From positions 4,635,501 to 4,699,500 of the forward strand of contig NC_051103.1 in NCBI RefSeq assembly GCF_901709675.1: a DNA stretch of 64,000 nt. The letters are read 5' to 3'. This document shows, one piece after another, positions 1 through 14,483 of the stretch. A program made the position numbers and the translations under genes. Numbering within the stretch: the stretch's first letter is position 1; each line of letters starts with the position of its first letter. The notes under the pieces were generated by a model. It did no database searches. It had not been told where the DNA came from and worked only from the letters and a program-made list of their open reading frames with translations. Source of the DNA: Syngnathus acus. Lineage: Eukaryota > Chordata > Actinopteri > Syngnathiformes > Syngnathidae.

Positions 1-460
1 CTATTATGCATCGCCAAGTGAATTGTCACGATAGCATTGTGCTAGGTGGCTAACCAGCGAGCGTCCATTACTCAGCGTAAAGTCAACGCTTTGATAAACG
101 GACGCAAGTGGCAACCTTTCCACTTGCTCCGTGTGTGTTCTAAACTTGAAAGTGTTTTTTGTTTTCTCGAGATATTGCTGACGTCCGTCTCACGAAGAGT
201 TAACACGTCGGTTGTCCTCGCCCTGCTGTCTTTAATGCCTGTCAGTCAGCGAAATAACCCCAAAAGATCCGCTTTGTTGTTTGTTTGCTAAAAGGACACG
301 CATTGCGGGAACTAACCCACATGCTGTCTTTGGGGTGGACAGTGTTGGAGATCCAGGCGGGGACAGGGCCTTTTTGAGCCTGTCGGTTGAGCCAGCCGAA
401 GAGACGGGGAACAGGATTGGGAAGCAGGGCGAGGCGGGCCCCGCGGAGCCGGTGGAGAAG
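1..460 (+). promoter_or_regulatory. Upstream region and 5' UTR of stub1
   Basis: No gene is visible in this stretch apart from the leader of stub1. The reading frame of the first stub1 exon stays open upstream to about position 281, but the upstream codons have no counterpart in the CHIP family. The region therefore looks like 5' UTR and promoter. It becomes GC- and CpG-rich from about 340, as expected for a housekeeping promoter. No TATA box is evident. The transcription start cannot be fixed from sequence alone. Confidence 0.55.
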
Positions 461-2664
<2,204 letters not shown>

Positions 2665-5079
2665 ATGGATCCCCTCTCCCTTTTTTTGTCCATCTGGAGT
2701 TTATGCGAGACTGTAGAGATGTGGCGCCTTGCCTGGATGTGAACTGTCACAATTTGGCACCGGGAAGCCGACGCGGACCTCGTAGCCCGTCCCGTTCTCT
2801 ATGCGTCCCAAATGTGTGAGGCTGTGTTTGTGGCCTGCTACTCCCTTTAACGTTGTCTACTTCAGTTTACTTTTTCGCTCCCCAATGTATGGTCGCTCTC
2901 AGGTCTCTTCCCTCTACTTTTATCCATTTTTATCTCCAGTGCCACAATCACCGAATGCTGAATGCTCCCGTGACTGTCAAAAGAAAACAAATCAGAATTA
3001 TTCATTATTAACACTTTGACCTGAAATGGTAACTATGCCAAAAAAAAAAAAAAAAATCGTTTTATGTGACCACTTTGTATGCAAGTTTACACAATGTCAT
3101 TGGGGAGCGGTGGTTAAAAAAAAAAAGATATTCCAAGTTAAACTGTGTTTATCAGTTGTCAGCTCCACCTGTAGGTGGCGCCACAATCCCTCACCCCAAG
3201 CTGTGTGCGTTGACATTTTTAGTGAGTTCTTGTCGCATCATGCATGTGAGCATTTATTCCATATCCAGCTTAGGAACTGTGTACTAGTATCCTCTTTGTC
3301 CTCTTTGAGTAGGACTTCTTTGGTGTACCAGAACACGTTACTAGTGAGGTGAATTTCACACGAATTGCACGCTCCAAGATCTTGACGAGAATAATTTGTT
3401 ATATCTCTCTTTTCACCTCATGCACATTTTTGCCTCACCAGTAACATGTAATTGTCCCATTCGTATACTGAAGTTGTACTCACTGAATTTTTATTAATTA
3501 AAGCAAAGAGTGTAGTAGTACATGGACCATAAGATGGATATTAAGGCTTGCTAGCCACTTAAGTGAAGACAATTGAGATGAATGTATGCATTCTGTGTTT
3601 AGCGCTAAAAATCTCTTTCAACAGGACACTTTTTGAAATCAGAGCAGCATTGCTGCATATTCCTTGATGTCAGCTGAGGTTGACGCATACACGAGCTTTA
3701 AACGGCAACGTTTGTCACTTGCGCCGTGAAATCTCCCCCAAAGTGACTGCTCTCTTTACTACAAACACAAAAAAGCATTTGGTTTGTCGGACCCCGCTCG
3801 TCATTGCTGTTAATTTGAAGCGTCTCCTTGACGGCTCGCAAAAACAATCACCAGTTGGGAGCGAATCCATAAGCCTAAAACGTCCGTGTCATCCTCCAAT
3901 TTGTTAAAAATGCTGGAAGCGCATCGTCTGTCACGCATACTTCCGTTTTCCCGGAGGTTCTGTAACAGTTCTTTGAGTTGACGGAACTTCTAGCCCGGTG
4001 GCTCTCAGAAGGTGTAAAGAATTAGCTTGTCTTAGTTTTTGAAGAAAGATGGTTCTTTGATTCTCTTGACGTATTTCAGCTTAAAAGTGTATTAAATGTA
4101 GATATGTTGATAACATGAAGGTCCTGTTTTTCTTTTTACTGTGGTATTGGACACTGAAGTATCATTCGAGAGACATCAACCCCCAATTTTCTTGAATATT
4201 TTTTGTGCAGCCCGACGAGCCGAAACTGTTAAACAGGCAAAATTCACCTTTTTTTTTTTTTTTTTAAATCCATCTCGGGGAGACAATTTTGCCACTTGCA
4301 GTTGACTGAACCCGTTGACGGCAACTGGCAAAATGGCTGCCCCCAGTGATCAATAAAAACTGGTGAATTTTGTTGCTTAACTCATTCCACAAATGCAATA
4401 TTAATCAGAATACCGTGTTTGGAACTCGAGGGGGCACATACAAGTTATTTAAAAAAAAAAAAAAATGAGGTTGACTTTCCTTTAACCCATGCTCCACATT
4501 GGTGTCGTATTTTTGGTATGACTTTAATTCAGAAGGTTAACGGTTACGACAGCCATACGACATTGCAGATGACATGAACCTGTGAATAAATGACAGTTAT
4601 TTCAAATATTTTGGAAATGATTTGTTCTCTTATAGTTTGCGTTGTCAAATGAAGGTCCAGAAATCATAACTTCAAAAATCAAGTTGCTTCAAAATTGTCA
4701 TTTTTGAACTCCAATGTTAACTTCTTAACGTCATATTCAGCTCAGTACTTACTAATTTACTAGTTTCACAGTAAAAAGACTTTGTAATTATATTTTTTTT
4801 AAAAAGTGACTAGACTGCTTACATTGACCTGCAGCTATTGAACTGTTTTTAATATGCTTCAAACAATTTGAAGCGGGCTCTCCCCTTGTGCTTTTATTAT
4901 GATGTAAGTGGCATTGTGGCCCTCAGTCGCAAAGGGTTGGATGTCAACACACATCTGTGAAGTCTGTGTGTGCGCGTATCAATCCCTCACTGGGCCTATT
5001 GTCTTTGCTGACATCACGGCCGGTACAAGGAGGGTAGAGGACAGAAAAGGCCATTACTTTGACTAGACCCGCGCACATC
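2665..5079 (+). other. stub1 3' UTR and intergenic DNA
   Basis: No coding gene is visible here. The first part is stub1 3' UTR. Possible polyadenylation signals (AATAAA) lie at 4352-4357 and 4585-4590, but the real end is uncertain. The stretch is AT-rich, with several poly-A/T runs (3041-3055, about 4250-4265, 4451-4463). A CTCF-like motif at 3168-3182 is listed separately. Short ORFs here lack codon bias and family similarity. Confidence 0.6.
3168..3182 (+). promoter_or_regulatory. CTCF-like core motif
   Basis: CCTGTAGGTGGCGCC differs at only one position from the vertebrate CTCF core CCASYAGRKGGCRSY, read on the plus strand. It is a motif match only; occupancy cannot be seen from sequence. 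Confidence 0.4.
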
Positions 5080-6003
5080 ATGGCCATCATGGTAAGTGGA
5101 TTTTCCAACAAGATTTGGCGACTTGTGCACTGACTACTGGTGTGTGTTGTTTGCAGAATATCCGTATGTTAGCCGTGCTTCTATTTGCCATGTTTGCTTT
5201 GGCCTACTCCTCAACTAGGAAAGGTAAAATGATCCTGGTTTGGTCGTGTTGCTTTGGATCTGTCTTTCAGATCAAGCCGTCGAAGGGTTGTGGCCTAACT
5301 TGTTTGTGGTATTCAAAAACACTAACAGTCGTGTCACGTGGAGTCATGCGATTGTCGGTGACAAAATGACCCGATTGTCCCATTTGCTCCAGTGGGTCTC
5401 GCCAGCAAAGTCCTGGTCTTCCCTTACGAGACGGATTTCAGCTACGTGACGCTGATGCCGCAGAAGGAGATGGCGCTCAAGGCCTTCACCCTGTGCATGC
5501 GCGTGGCCACCGAGCTGCCCGAAGAGCGCCAGATCATCCTGTTCGCCTACCGCACGGCCGACTACGACGAGCTCAACGTGTGGCGCGAGAAAGACGGACG
5601 CGTCTCGTTTTACATGAGCGGGGACGGCGTTTCTTTCGCCCTCCCGCTGCTGGGCACGTTTCGTACCAGCCTCTGCCTGACCTGGGAATCTGTCGCCGGC
5701 CTCGCTGCCTTTTGGGTAGATGGGAAGCGCAGTACCTACCAAATATACAAACCGGGACACAGCATCCGTCCCGAAGGCACCGTCCTCTTGGGGCAGGACC
5801 CCGACAAACATCTCGGTGGCTTGGAGGCTCTGCAGAGCTTCGTCGGGGAGATGACTGATGTGAATATGTGGGACTATGTCCTGTCCGGGAGCATGATCCA
5901 AGCCTGGCATTACGGCCACAAAGTCCCCAAAGGCAACGTCTTTGATTGGGCCATCATTGATTATGAGCTTAATGGCAATGTCATGGTGGTGGAGGATGAC
6001 TGA
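5080..6003 (+). CDS. Short pentraxin, C-reactive protein/serum amyloid P-like
   Basis: Short pentraxins are secreted calcium-dependent pattern-recognition proteins that form five-membered rings and bind phosphocholine or related ligands. Three coding exons (5080-5091, 5157-5223, 5393-6003) give 229 residues, the usual family length. Residues 1-22 form a signal peptide with core MLAVLLFAMFALA. The disulfide cysteines are C61 and C121, spaced as in human CRP. The signature HxCx[ST]Wx[ST] appears as SLCLTWES, so its histidine is serine. Calcium-site equivalents of human E138, D140, E147 and Q150 are D162, D164, E171 and Q174, while Q139 is P163. NVNMWDYVLS is a typical pentraxin motif. The first coding exon has only four codons; an alternative start is M8 in exon 2. 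Fish CRP and SAP do not separate cleanly, so I give no symbol. A polyadenylation signal lies near 6371. Confidence 0.9.
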
Positions 6004-7644
6004 CTAACTGTGGAGTCCTGTGGAGAGAAGCGGAACATTGGAGCTCCTCTAATATGTGTCCTCGCGTTAATTACATTTCGTCTTACTTTACATTAGCGTC
6101 CCCATGTTAGTGGGTTTCGAATGAGTGTCTCCAGACAGCGAGGGGTTGGACGAGCTCTCGTTTGGATGAAGATTTTTTTTTTTAAATGCATGTTACTTAC
6201 GGGGTGTAATGAAACACACTAAACCAAGTTAACGATCTTGTCTAAATTTACACTAAAATGTAATAAGGTCAAAGTATGTCTATTTAAATGTGCAGTGTGG
6301 GTTTAGTTTTACAGTTAAATATGAACATAATTTAAGCTTCATCTATGACCTGGTCCATTTGTGTTAATCGAATAAAAATCCAATGTGGCCATTGAGCACC
6401 AAAGTTTGCCCTAGTTTGAAGTCGAACACATTGCTATTGTTTCTTCCACTTCGTGTTTGGCTAAAAAGAAAGTCCCCAGTGACTTTTTCTTGTCACCAAG
6501 ATGTCAGGCCATGCGTTCCTCAGCAACGCTTGCCAAAGACACACCATAGTTGCATGTAACGAGCAGAAATGAAATCATATGGCTCCGCTTGCCTCCCAAA
6601 GACGTTCTCCATCCGAGTGTAAGTTGCAGCTCGCCTTCTGCATTGGCGTCCATGGCTCCTTGCGCTCATTACCCCAGCCAGCATCGTGACCTCCTTGCAG
6701 AAACCACAAAGAACTTTCTGCCGCACCCTTGAGGGTGGAAAAGTGCCGCGTTCCCAGCATGTATGTGAGCGCACGCGTGTGCCGTTGGCGCCGTGGCTGC
6801 TGCTAAATAAGGAGAAGGCAGGGCCGATGAGTTGTGACTGCGGGTCAGCAGCCAAATGTTCCACCTTCCTGGATGTTGCAATGCATCAATCGCCGTGCCC
6901 ACTCACTGTGTGCTAACACCTTTGTGGACCATCTGGTGGACCGGGTCTGGCATCTCAGCTCTCACATACACAGCATGGACGCCTTTATGCCTTCCAGCCC
7001 CAAAAGGGATGCTAATTCCTCACACAGTACTTAAGAATTCTGTGTAGACTTTTTTTATAATCACCCTTCAAACCTTTGAGAGTAGAGAGGATAAAAAAGA
7101 TAGAATCGTCTTTTATAGGTGGTTTTAGTGGAGATGCAGATGCAAAATATTCCGGGTTCCGTGCAAACAGTCGCAGGCCCCCCCTCCTCTCGTCCCCCCA
7201 GCCTGCACGGGGCCTGCCAGATCTGCATATTGGCCCCACGGTGCTCGGATCGGAGGTGCCGCAAACTCGGGTGCGTGCGGAGCTGGTGAAATGTCTTCCA
7301 CGCGAGAGGAGCTAGACGAGAGGAGCGCGTGAGCCGGTCGAGGGGAGACAGAAGGCGGGCCGTTCTGGATTCCTTCGAGCAACTCCAAATAGATTTCCAG
7401 GCAAAACATATTTGCATACGGCAAGACAGTGCTACGAGCTATCCCGGCGAGCTGAGGCGTGTGTGCACTGAACAGATGGATAATGTTTTTAGAGCTTTCT
7501 TGCAGAAATTTCAGCCCATTAAATTGAGATCTTGGGCATTATTCAGCCGGCGTTTGTTCACCGACATGACAAAGAGGCAAGCGGATCAAGCTGCTCTCGT
7601 TAATCACACATCGTTCCCGATAGACCAGGCCCGGGTGGCTTTTC

Positions 7645-7685
7645 GGCTCAAGGGCCACATTTGATTTGGACAGATGGGCCAGGTC
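7645..7685. repeat. Dispersed repeat fragment, copy 1
   Basis: The stretch with GGCTCAAGGGCCACATTTGA and CAGATGGGCCAGGTC recurs in the same orientation at 18924-18971, with a few substitutions and a small insertion. Two related copies 11 kb apart indicate an interspersed element, probably the decayed end of a DNA transposon of the kind that mentions GGGCC in many fish hAT-like elements. The full element cannot be delimited. Confidence 0.5.
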
Positions 7686-10600
7686 AGTCGGAGATGAGCA
7701 TTAAAAAATACAATGCAATATGTTAAATGGTTGCTTTAAATAATAAAAAGAGTTTATGGTTATTTCTGCATTGTATTACAAATCTTTAACCAAATAAAAA
7801 TAAGTATTGTTTTGATTTTTTTTAAATGGAAGATTTTTTTATTTCTAATATTAATTAATTTATGATTAATAACCTAACTATATAGTACACTGTACATTGT
7901 GCACATGTATCATTATTAATTTGCCATTTATATGATAAAATAATACACTTTTATGAAAAACCTTTAATGAAGTAATTTAGCAATTGAATTGTACACAATT
8001 TTTAATAAACAAAATTAAATTAATCTTTAATATTTTGTGTTTTGTTTTTTTATTTACAAAAATTGCATTAATAAATACATTGTAGGGACAAAAAAATGAT
8101 GTTCAGTGTGTCAGTCCATATGCAGCTTGCCAGCAATATTTTCCCCACCTTTGCTTGCTTGCGAAATAGTAGGAACATAAAGACCTCAATGTTAGTTCAG
8201 CCCTTCCTTCCCTCTCTCTCCAAGAGCTTGTAATGCGCCAGTATGGCCCCTCGTCGTCCCCCTCTGGGCTGTATGAAAAATTCACCAGGGCCTCCCATTA
8301 GAGTCATTCCGAATCAGGAAGCAAAGCGTCTCGATGGGCCGACACCACACTTTACCGTCTTCGCACTTATCAACGCAAATTGTTCTATTTACAAAACACA
8401 AAAATCACAGCCGGTTGGCCATTATGGTTTTTCACAGGATTTTCTTTTCCCCACATTTATTTATGTGTACAATTTTTGCAGTGCTTTTTTTTTTTTTTTT
8501 AAAAAAAAGCTTCGTCAGTCGTGAACATTTAAAAGCAGATGGACAATACCCTTTTTAGCGGTCGCCTTTCACACTGACTGTGCGAAGCCTGACCTTTTAG
8601 AGCGGTGAGGGTGAGAGTTCTTGGCTTCCACCGGTGCAATACCTCCAGGCAGGGACACTCAAGCCAGTCGCTTATTTTAAAGTCTTTAAAGCGACAATAT
8701 AACTATTTCAGTCGGCATCTTTATTTTCAGCAATGACTTATTTCCAAATATCCCCATGCATGTTTTAGCATAGGCCCCTTAGTGGCGTGCCTTAGTCGGC
8801 CTCCTCCAAACATATGAGCGCTGCCACAATGCACTATGCTGCCAGGCGTGTCGTGGCCTCCTGATTAAATATTACAAGCCTCTAAATGGATGGAGATTAG
8901 CCTATGTGGGAATGTTAGGGTCTAATTTACCCCCCGGCCACAAGAGTCCTCTCTGTGTGTGTGTGTGTGTGTTGTGGGGGGAAAAAAAGTAGGGAGTGGA
9001 ATACATGGGTGAGAAGTGGCTTGCGTGTTTTTTTGCAGGACGGCAACAGGAAGTGACTAAAGTGCTTTTTAATTCTTTCTATGGATTTCAATAGTGACCT
9101 CTTATGCTTCGGTATTAAAATCATATTTATTTCATTACAAATAATAGGTCAAGTCTATGTAAATGAGACTGCAGGGCTTTGTGTTTAGCACATGCTGAAC
9201 CCGTGTTCAAATGCGACACGGCAGGGAAAGTGTTCAATTCCCACTTGCCATTCAAATTTTGTGGAATGTTTTCAGTGTTGTGTTATGCCAGCTCAGCATT
9301 GGGTCCTGAATTATTGATGCCTTGGTTTTGTAGTTCACCACCTATAAAATGCTTTTAAGGACGCGAGTGCATGTTTTGAGGTCTTTGCATGAAATGCTTG
9401 AACTTTATTATTTATAAACAAACATTTTATGGAAAAGGGAGGCTTTTTTTTTTTTTTTTTTTGCCCATGTTATCTCTAGCTAATTTGTGACTACAGTTTC
9501 ATATTTTGAAATCATTTGGTTGCTCACTACAGCCCACTAATTGGTACAAATTAGTACTTTGTGGCCACAGATTAGCGTTTTGTGCCCATGTTACAACTAG
9601 CTAATTCATCTACGGCGATGCGTAGCGCATGTAACACTGCCAGGCCTTAATTCTCTCTTCATTTTTTGCTCATAATGGGCAAACACATCCATCACACACG
9701 GATGTTTGTGCAGCATCCTCAGACAATAACCGCACACACACATGCACACACCAGCAGCCTGCGCCACTGGGCAGAGACTAGCCTGAAAGATTGAAAGCAA
9801 TTAAAACTATCATCTGCAGTGGCTCTGGGCTGGCCCGTGGCTGCGAGGGGGGAGCTGCCACTGTGCATCAGCCTCTCGGTCTCCACGACGCTCTGCCACG
9901 GGAGAGCCCAAGTGGCAGCGCACAAGAGCTGACGCACTCGGCAATACAGCGAACCCCGTTTAGCGCAAGGGTATGTTTCACACCCATCTGCAATAGTTAG
10001 ACAAAATACAAATCATTTAACATGTTAAGACCGATGACGTTTTAAAAATGTGTGTTGAGAATTGTGGTTTTTTTTTTTTTGTCTACTTGTGTTGCTGCAG
10101 CGTTTTTGTAGAAATGTCCGTTGATTAAAGCGTTCTAACGCGATGCATTTACCCCTCCATGGCCTCTTGCGTCATTTGTTAGCATTAAGCTAGAAAAAGG
10201 CAAAAAAACTGAAGACGGAAAAACTTTTTTCGAAGCGATATGAAAACTTTGTGCAGACTGCCTGCAGTGATATGCGCGTCTTTTTTTGTAAAAGTCGGAA
10301 CTCCATCCCAACTCAAAGCACACCTGCATAAACACACACACACACACGGAGCTCGGCAGTCAGATATCATTAAGTTGGAGTAGCGTAACTCCAAGCTGTT
10401 TGGGACAGAACCCCAAGCGTCTTCCACGTGTTCCTCCGTCTCGCTCTGTTCGGATTGGCCCTCAGCAAGTTTCCTCAGGACAATCCCACCGCCGCCATTA
10501 TCAGCTACCGTAACCGCTCTGTCTTAGCTCTCCGATCAGCTCTCAAGCTGTCACTCTCACTTACCGTCGACATTAGCACCGGTGCTTCCCTCATCCTGGT

Positions 10601-12273
10601 CCTCCCCTCGGTGTGTTTGAGTACATATCTCCGCTATTCGGCCTCTCCTTAATTTGACAGTTCCCTGTTTTGTCAGTGTGACAGGCCCATAGCGAGACAC
10701 TAATAGGCCACGGAGACCACCAGCAAAGGCACCAGCCACGGAGGGCCCCGCGGTGCCAGTCCGCATCACCCTCCACGTCTCTCGGGGCGATGCGGGCTGG
10801 AGCGAGAGTGGGTCAGGGCTGGAGTGGTCAGGCGGCATCGCTGTCACAGCAGACTGGACGTGGCCTCAGTGCTGACACCCGTCACTATACTGTAAGCAAA
10901 CTCGCGCCCCTCCACCATCACCCAGACAAGAGGAGAGTCAAAAGAACAGCCAGTGGGGGGGTATCTAATGACTGGGCCTGCCAATCTCAGACAAAAATGC
11001 AGTCAGGGAATTACCTCCATGTTGTGTGCTATTTATTATCTGCGCGAGACAAGCTTGATGCATGAAGCTGGCAAATCTGCTTGACACAATGTACATTAAT
11101 ACTGTACAATGGCGCCTTGAGATTTTCAAGTGCTATGGCGGCAGTGAGCTCAACTCTCCTGACTAGTTTGGCAAATACATTGACATTTTTTTTTCCAAAA
11201 GGCCTCAAATTATGACATGTAGCAGAAAACGTGCACGATGAGCTCGTTGTTATTTTTCTGTCAGGGAAAATAGGAAAATTGTAATGAAGATCAATTCAAA
11301 AAATGTGTTTTATCGACACAGTATTAAAGTGTGACAGGAACATGGGACGTGGGGATCTGCCAGGGGGGACTTTGGTGTGGTGAATTATTAAGGTTTACTA
11401 ATACTTGGTAAATCCCCTCTTTGTCCTGTCCATTACCGACCTGTCACATCCTCTCACCACTGCTAGACTGACTCACTTGCTTCATCTAGATGACAGAAGT
11501 TAAACTGTGTTCCGGAGGAGATGGGAGGAGGGGGGTGCAGTCGGGGATGGGGGGGGTGACACTGTAAGTAGGCTCCAGGGCTGGATGGTTTGGGAAGCCC
11601 ACACGAGTATTTAACGCTGCCTTGTGCATTGCTTTCTTCTAACCAAACTAGAGAATGCCGAAAAAAATTTTCAGTACATAGTTAACTCCTCCGCCTACAT
11701 TTGTCACACGTGATGTTGAAGAGCATTCACATAACGATGCAAAAAATGCTTCTAAAGACAATGACGCAGTGGCTGGATGAGCTTAGCCAACTCCTTGTCC
11801 ATCCTATCTTCCTCATGAACTCCCCTCGCATCCACACCAGCAGCTCTCTCCTTGTGATGCGCCCCCATCCCCCCCCCCCTCCTCCTCCCAAAACAGCAAA
11901 CCTTGCCTTGCCTTGCCTCAGTGCGTGCCTGGCGGACTCTCTCGGCGGTCTCGACAGCCGAGCTGGTCGTTGCCCCGAGCGCCGTGAAGCTGTCGCCTCT
12001 TGTTAGTGTCACCACGCCTGCCTGCTCCTTGATTAGAGGGAGAGGTGCATGGAAAGGAGTATGTGTGTGTGTTTATGTGGTTGTGTGTCTTTGCTAAAGC
12101 ATGGGGGTGCGTGGTCACTACTCCCCCCCCCCCCCCCCACGCTTTCGCCTTATCCCCGCAGAGTTGCTTTTAAAGATCAGTGATTTGGTCAATTGGGATG
12201 GCAAGTCCAATCCCGCGGAAGGTCACTGATGACTCAATGGACCGGTCAGTGAGGCCGGCTGTCATGTCATTAT

Positions 12274-12304
<31 letters not shown>

Positions 12305-14465
12305 AAACTCAGGTTATTATAGCTAATGAAAATTGAACAAAATGAAACTAAAATTAAAAAATAAAGAGAAATCCTGTTAAACAAATAAAAAAATAACTAA
12401 AACTACATATTAGCGCTATTGTAGTTTAATTTATTTTATGAGACAATACTTAATGACTTTTTAATTTTTTTTAAATCTTGCAACCCAACTATTTCATCGT
12501 TCCTGCCTCATTAGCTCTTGTTTTTTGTTTTGTCACTGGAATAGTTAAAGCGGAGCGTGACCTTGGAGCAAACTTTGGACTGATGTGATAGTCAGGTCAG
12601 TGAGTTGCTGCACCCTGAGGGGTCCAGAAGTGTGCTATGTGCACGAGTCCACTTCCTGAATGTCGTGCCCAAGGCGCAGCTGTCCATTTGTGGACAATTT
12701 CTCTGCCCAAAGGGACCACTGACTGTGGTACTCTCTGGACCTTGTATACACACACACACACACTCTTTCCATCTGTTTGGCTCTGTCTATCATTCACCCC
12801 TCTGGAAAACACAAGTAGACATCTTGGTCCATCATGAATTTAAAGTACCGACTGGACTATGACGATTTATTGGAGTGGACTAAGGAGTGGCTTTGGTTTC
12901 CCCTCTCTTAATAACTGAGAAGAAAACTGAATACGTTATTGCAATGTGTTCACTTTGCTAACGTTGTGACTAACAGATATACTAAGTTAGCTAACGATGA
13001 GCTGGTATTTGTACTTCTTACTGCCCGCCTCTGAGCTTCCAGTAACAGCTTAGCGGCAGTGAAGAGGCACGAGGCTGACAGCCTCCGAGAAGCAAACAAG
13101 CCTTCTCCCCCCCAAGCTATGGCTTCCTGACTTGTTTATTTGCTAACTGGCTGAGAGGGTCTGTGCTGCTGCTCTGCTGGGGGGCAGAGGGAGAACATAT
13201 GGTTTGCTAAAACATGAACTTGTAGTTGGGAGGCCGAGGCACCCTAAGGGATGAGGCTGACGGCCTTTGGTCCCTGTCTCCCTCGATTCCTGCCGCATGA
13301 AAAGCCAGCGACGCACGGGCGTCCTCCAGGAGTTGGCGCTCTCTCGCCACCCCCCAACTAAGGAAAAGTGATGGTGGGGGGCCGGGTCGCAGCTGGGAAA
13401 GAGACTGACACCAGGCTCCCCAGAGTGTGATGCTCCTGCATTACTGGGGGAATACAAGCCTGGTCCCGGCATGAGGCCGCACTGGTTCGCGGGTCCCCAC
13501 ACATATGGACGTTTACCATGCGGGTCGTGTTTCGATTTTGACGCATTTGTCAGGAAATGCATCTTTGGCGCTTTGGGAATTTCTCAGGGTGTGATGGTTA
13601 GATTAGATTCAACTGTACATCATAGGCGGCAGTCATCAAATTATTTGCAAAAATCGAGTGGAGACATTTTTCATACAAGCTCGCTCGGGCACAACATATT
13701 AGCCACTTTGCACTCTGTGTGTGTTATTGCATTAGTTAGCTAAAGCAACTAGCATCCTTATTAATACGTCATCATGCGCGTCTAGATTATAAAGTAAATA
13801 ACTGGTGAGCGAGTTCAAGTTGTTGAGGGTGGTCGTCCGCCGAGCTGGCGGCTACGTCAGCTAACTTACACAGATTGCTGCGTTGACATGGAGACACACA
13901 CATGCACCCCCGCGAGGTGTTCACTCACATATACACGCACACACACATGGTCTCGCACACCCTACATTGATGAACAAACACATGCACTCCCTGTGGGTCA
14001 GTGACTTAATATGCACATACTTACACATTGTTGATACAGACACACACACACACACACACACCCTGAAGGTCAGTGCTGTGATGGACAGCAGTGGTGATGC
14101 GCTGTGACACAATCAGCTGCTTCCCTTCATTCCCTCTCGCTTTTCCCCCGTCAGGTGACACCCATGAAATAAATAAATTAATAAATAAGTCAATAAATAA
14201 AATACCCTACCTCCTGAGGGTCTAATGGGTGCTCGTGTGTCAAGTCCAGAAGCAGCAGGTTACCATCTAGTCAGTCCTTAAAGGTGGTTGCAGACTACCG
14301 AACATTTTTTCATTGGCTTTTGAACAAGGACTTTTTGTAACAGTGTATGAAAACAATAATGATCTCATTTACTTTTCCAGAGTGAAATCTGAGCCCGTTT
14401 ATTTGAACACAAAGTTATTCTTTTGTTTTATGACTGGCAACAGGTGGATACACAATTTGTACCTT

Positions 14466-14483
14466 TCGCCATCTAGTGGAAGA
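14466..14483 (-). promoter_or_regulatory. CTCF-like core motif
   Basis: The minus strand reads CCACTAGATGGCGAAA, a close match to the CTCF core through CCACTAGATGGCG. It lies inside the gene desert between the pentraxin and prr35. It is a motif match only. Confidence 0.4.

Noticed and set aside
281-460. 60-residue N-terminal extension of stub1
   Set aside because: Open frame only. The fish protein length (284) and similarity start at the ATG at 461.
5344-5919. 191-residue minus-strand ORF
   Set aside because: Antisense shadow of the GC-rich third-position-biased pentraxin exon.
13143-13562. 139-residue minus-strand ORF in the gene desert
   Set aside because: Low-complexity Pro/Ser-rich translation without similarity or splice context.
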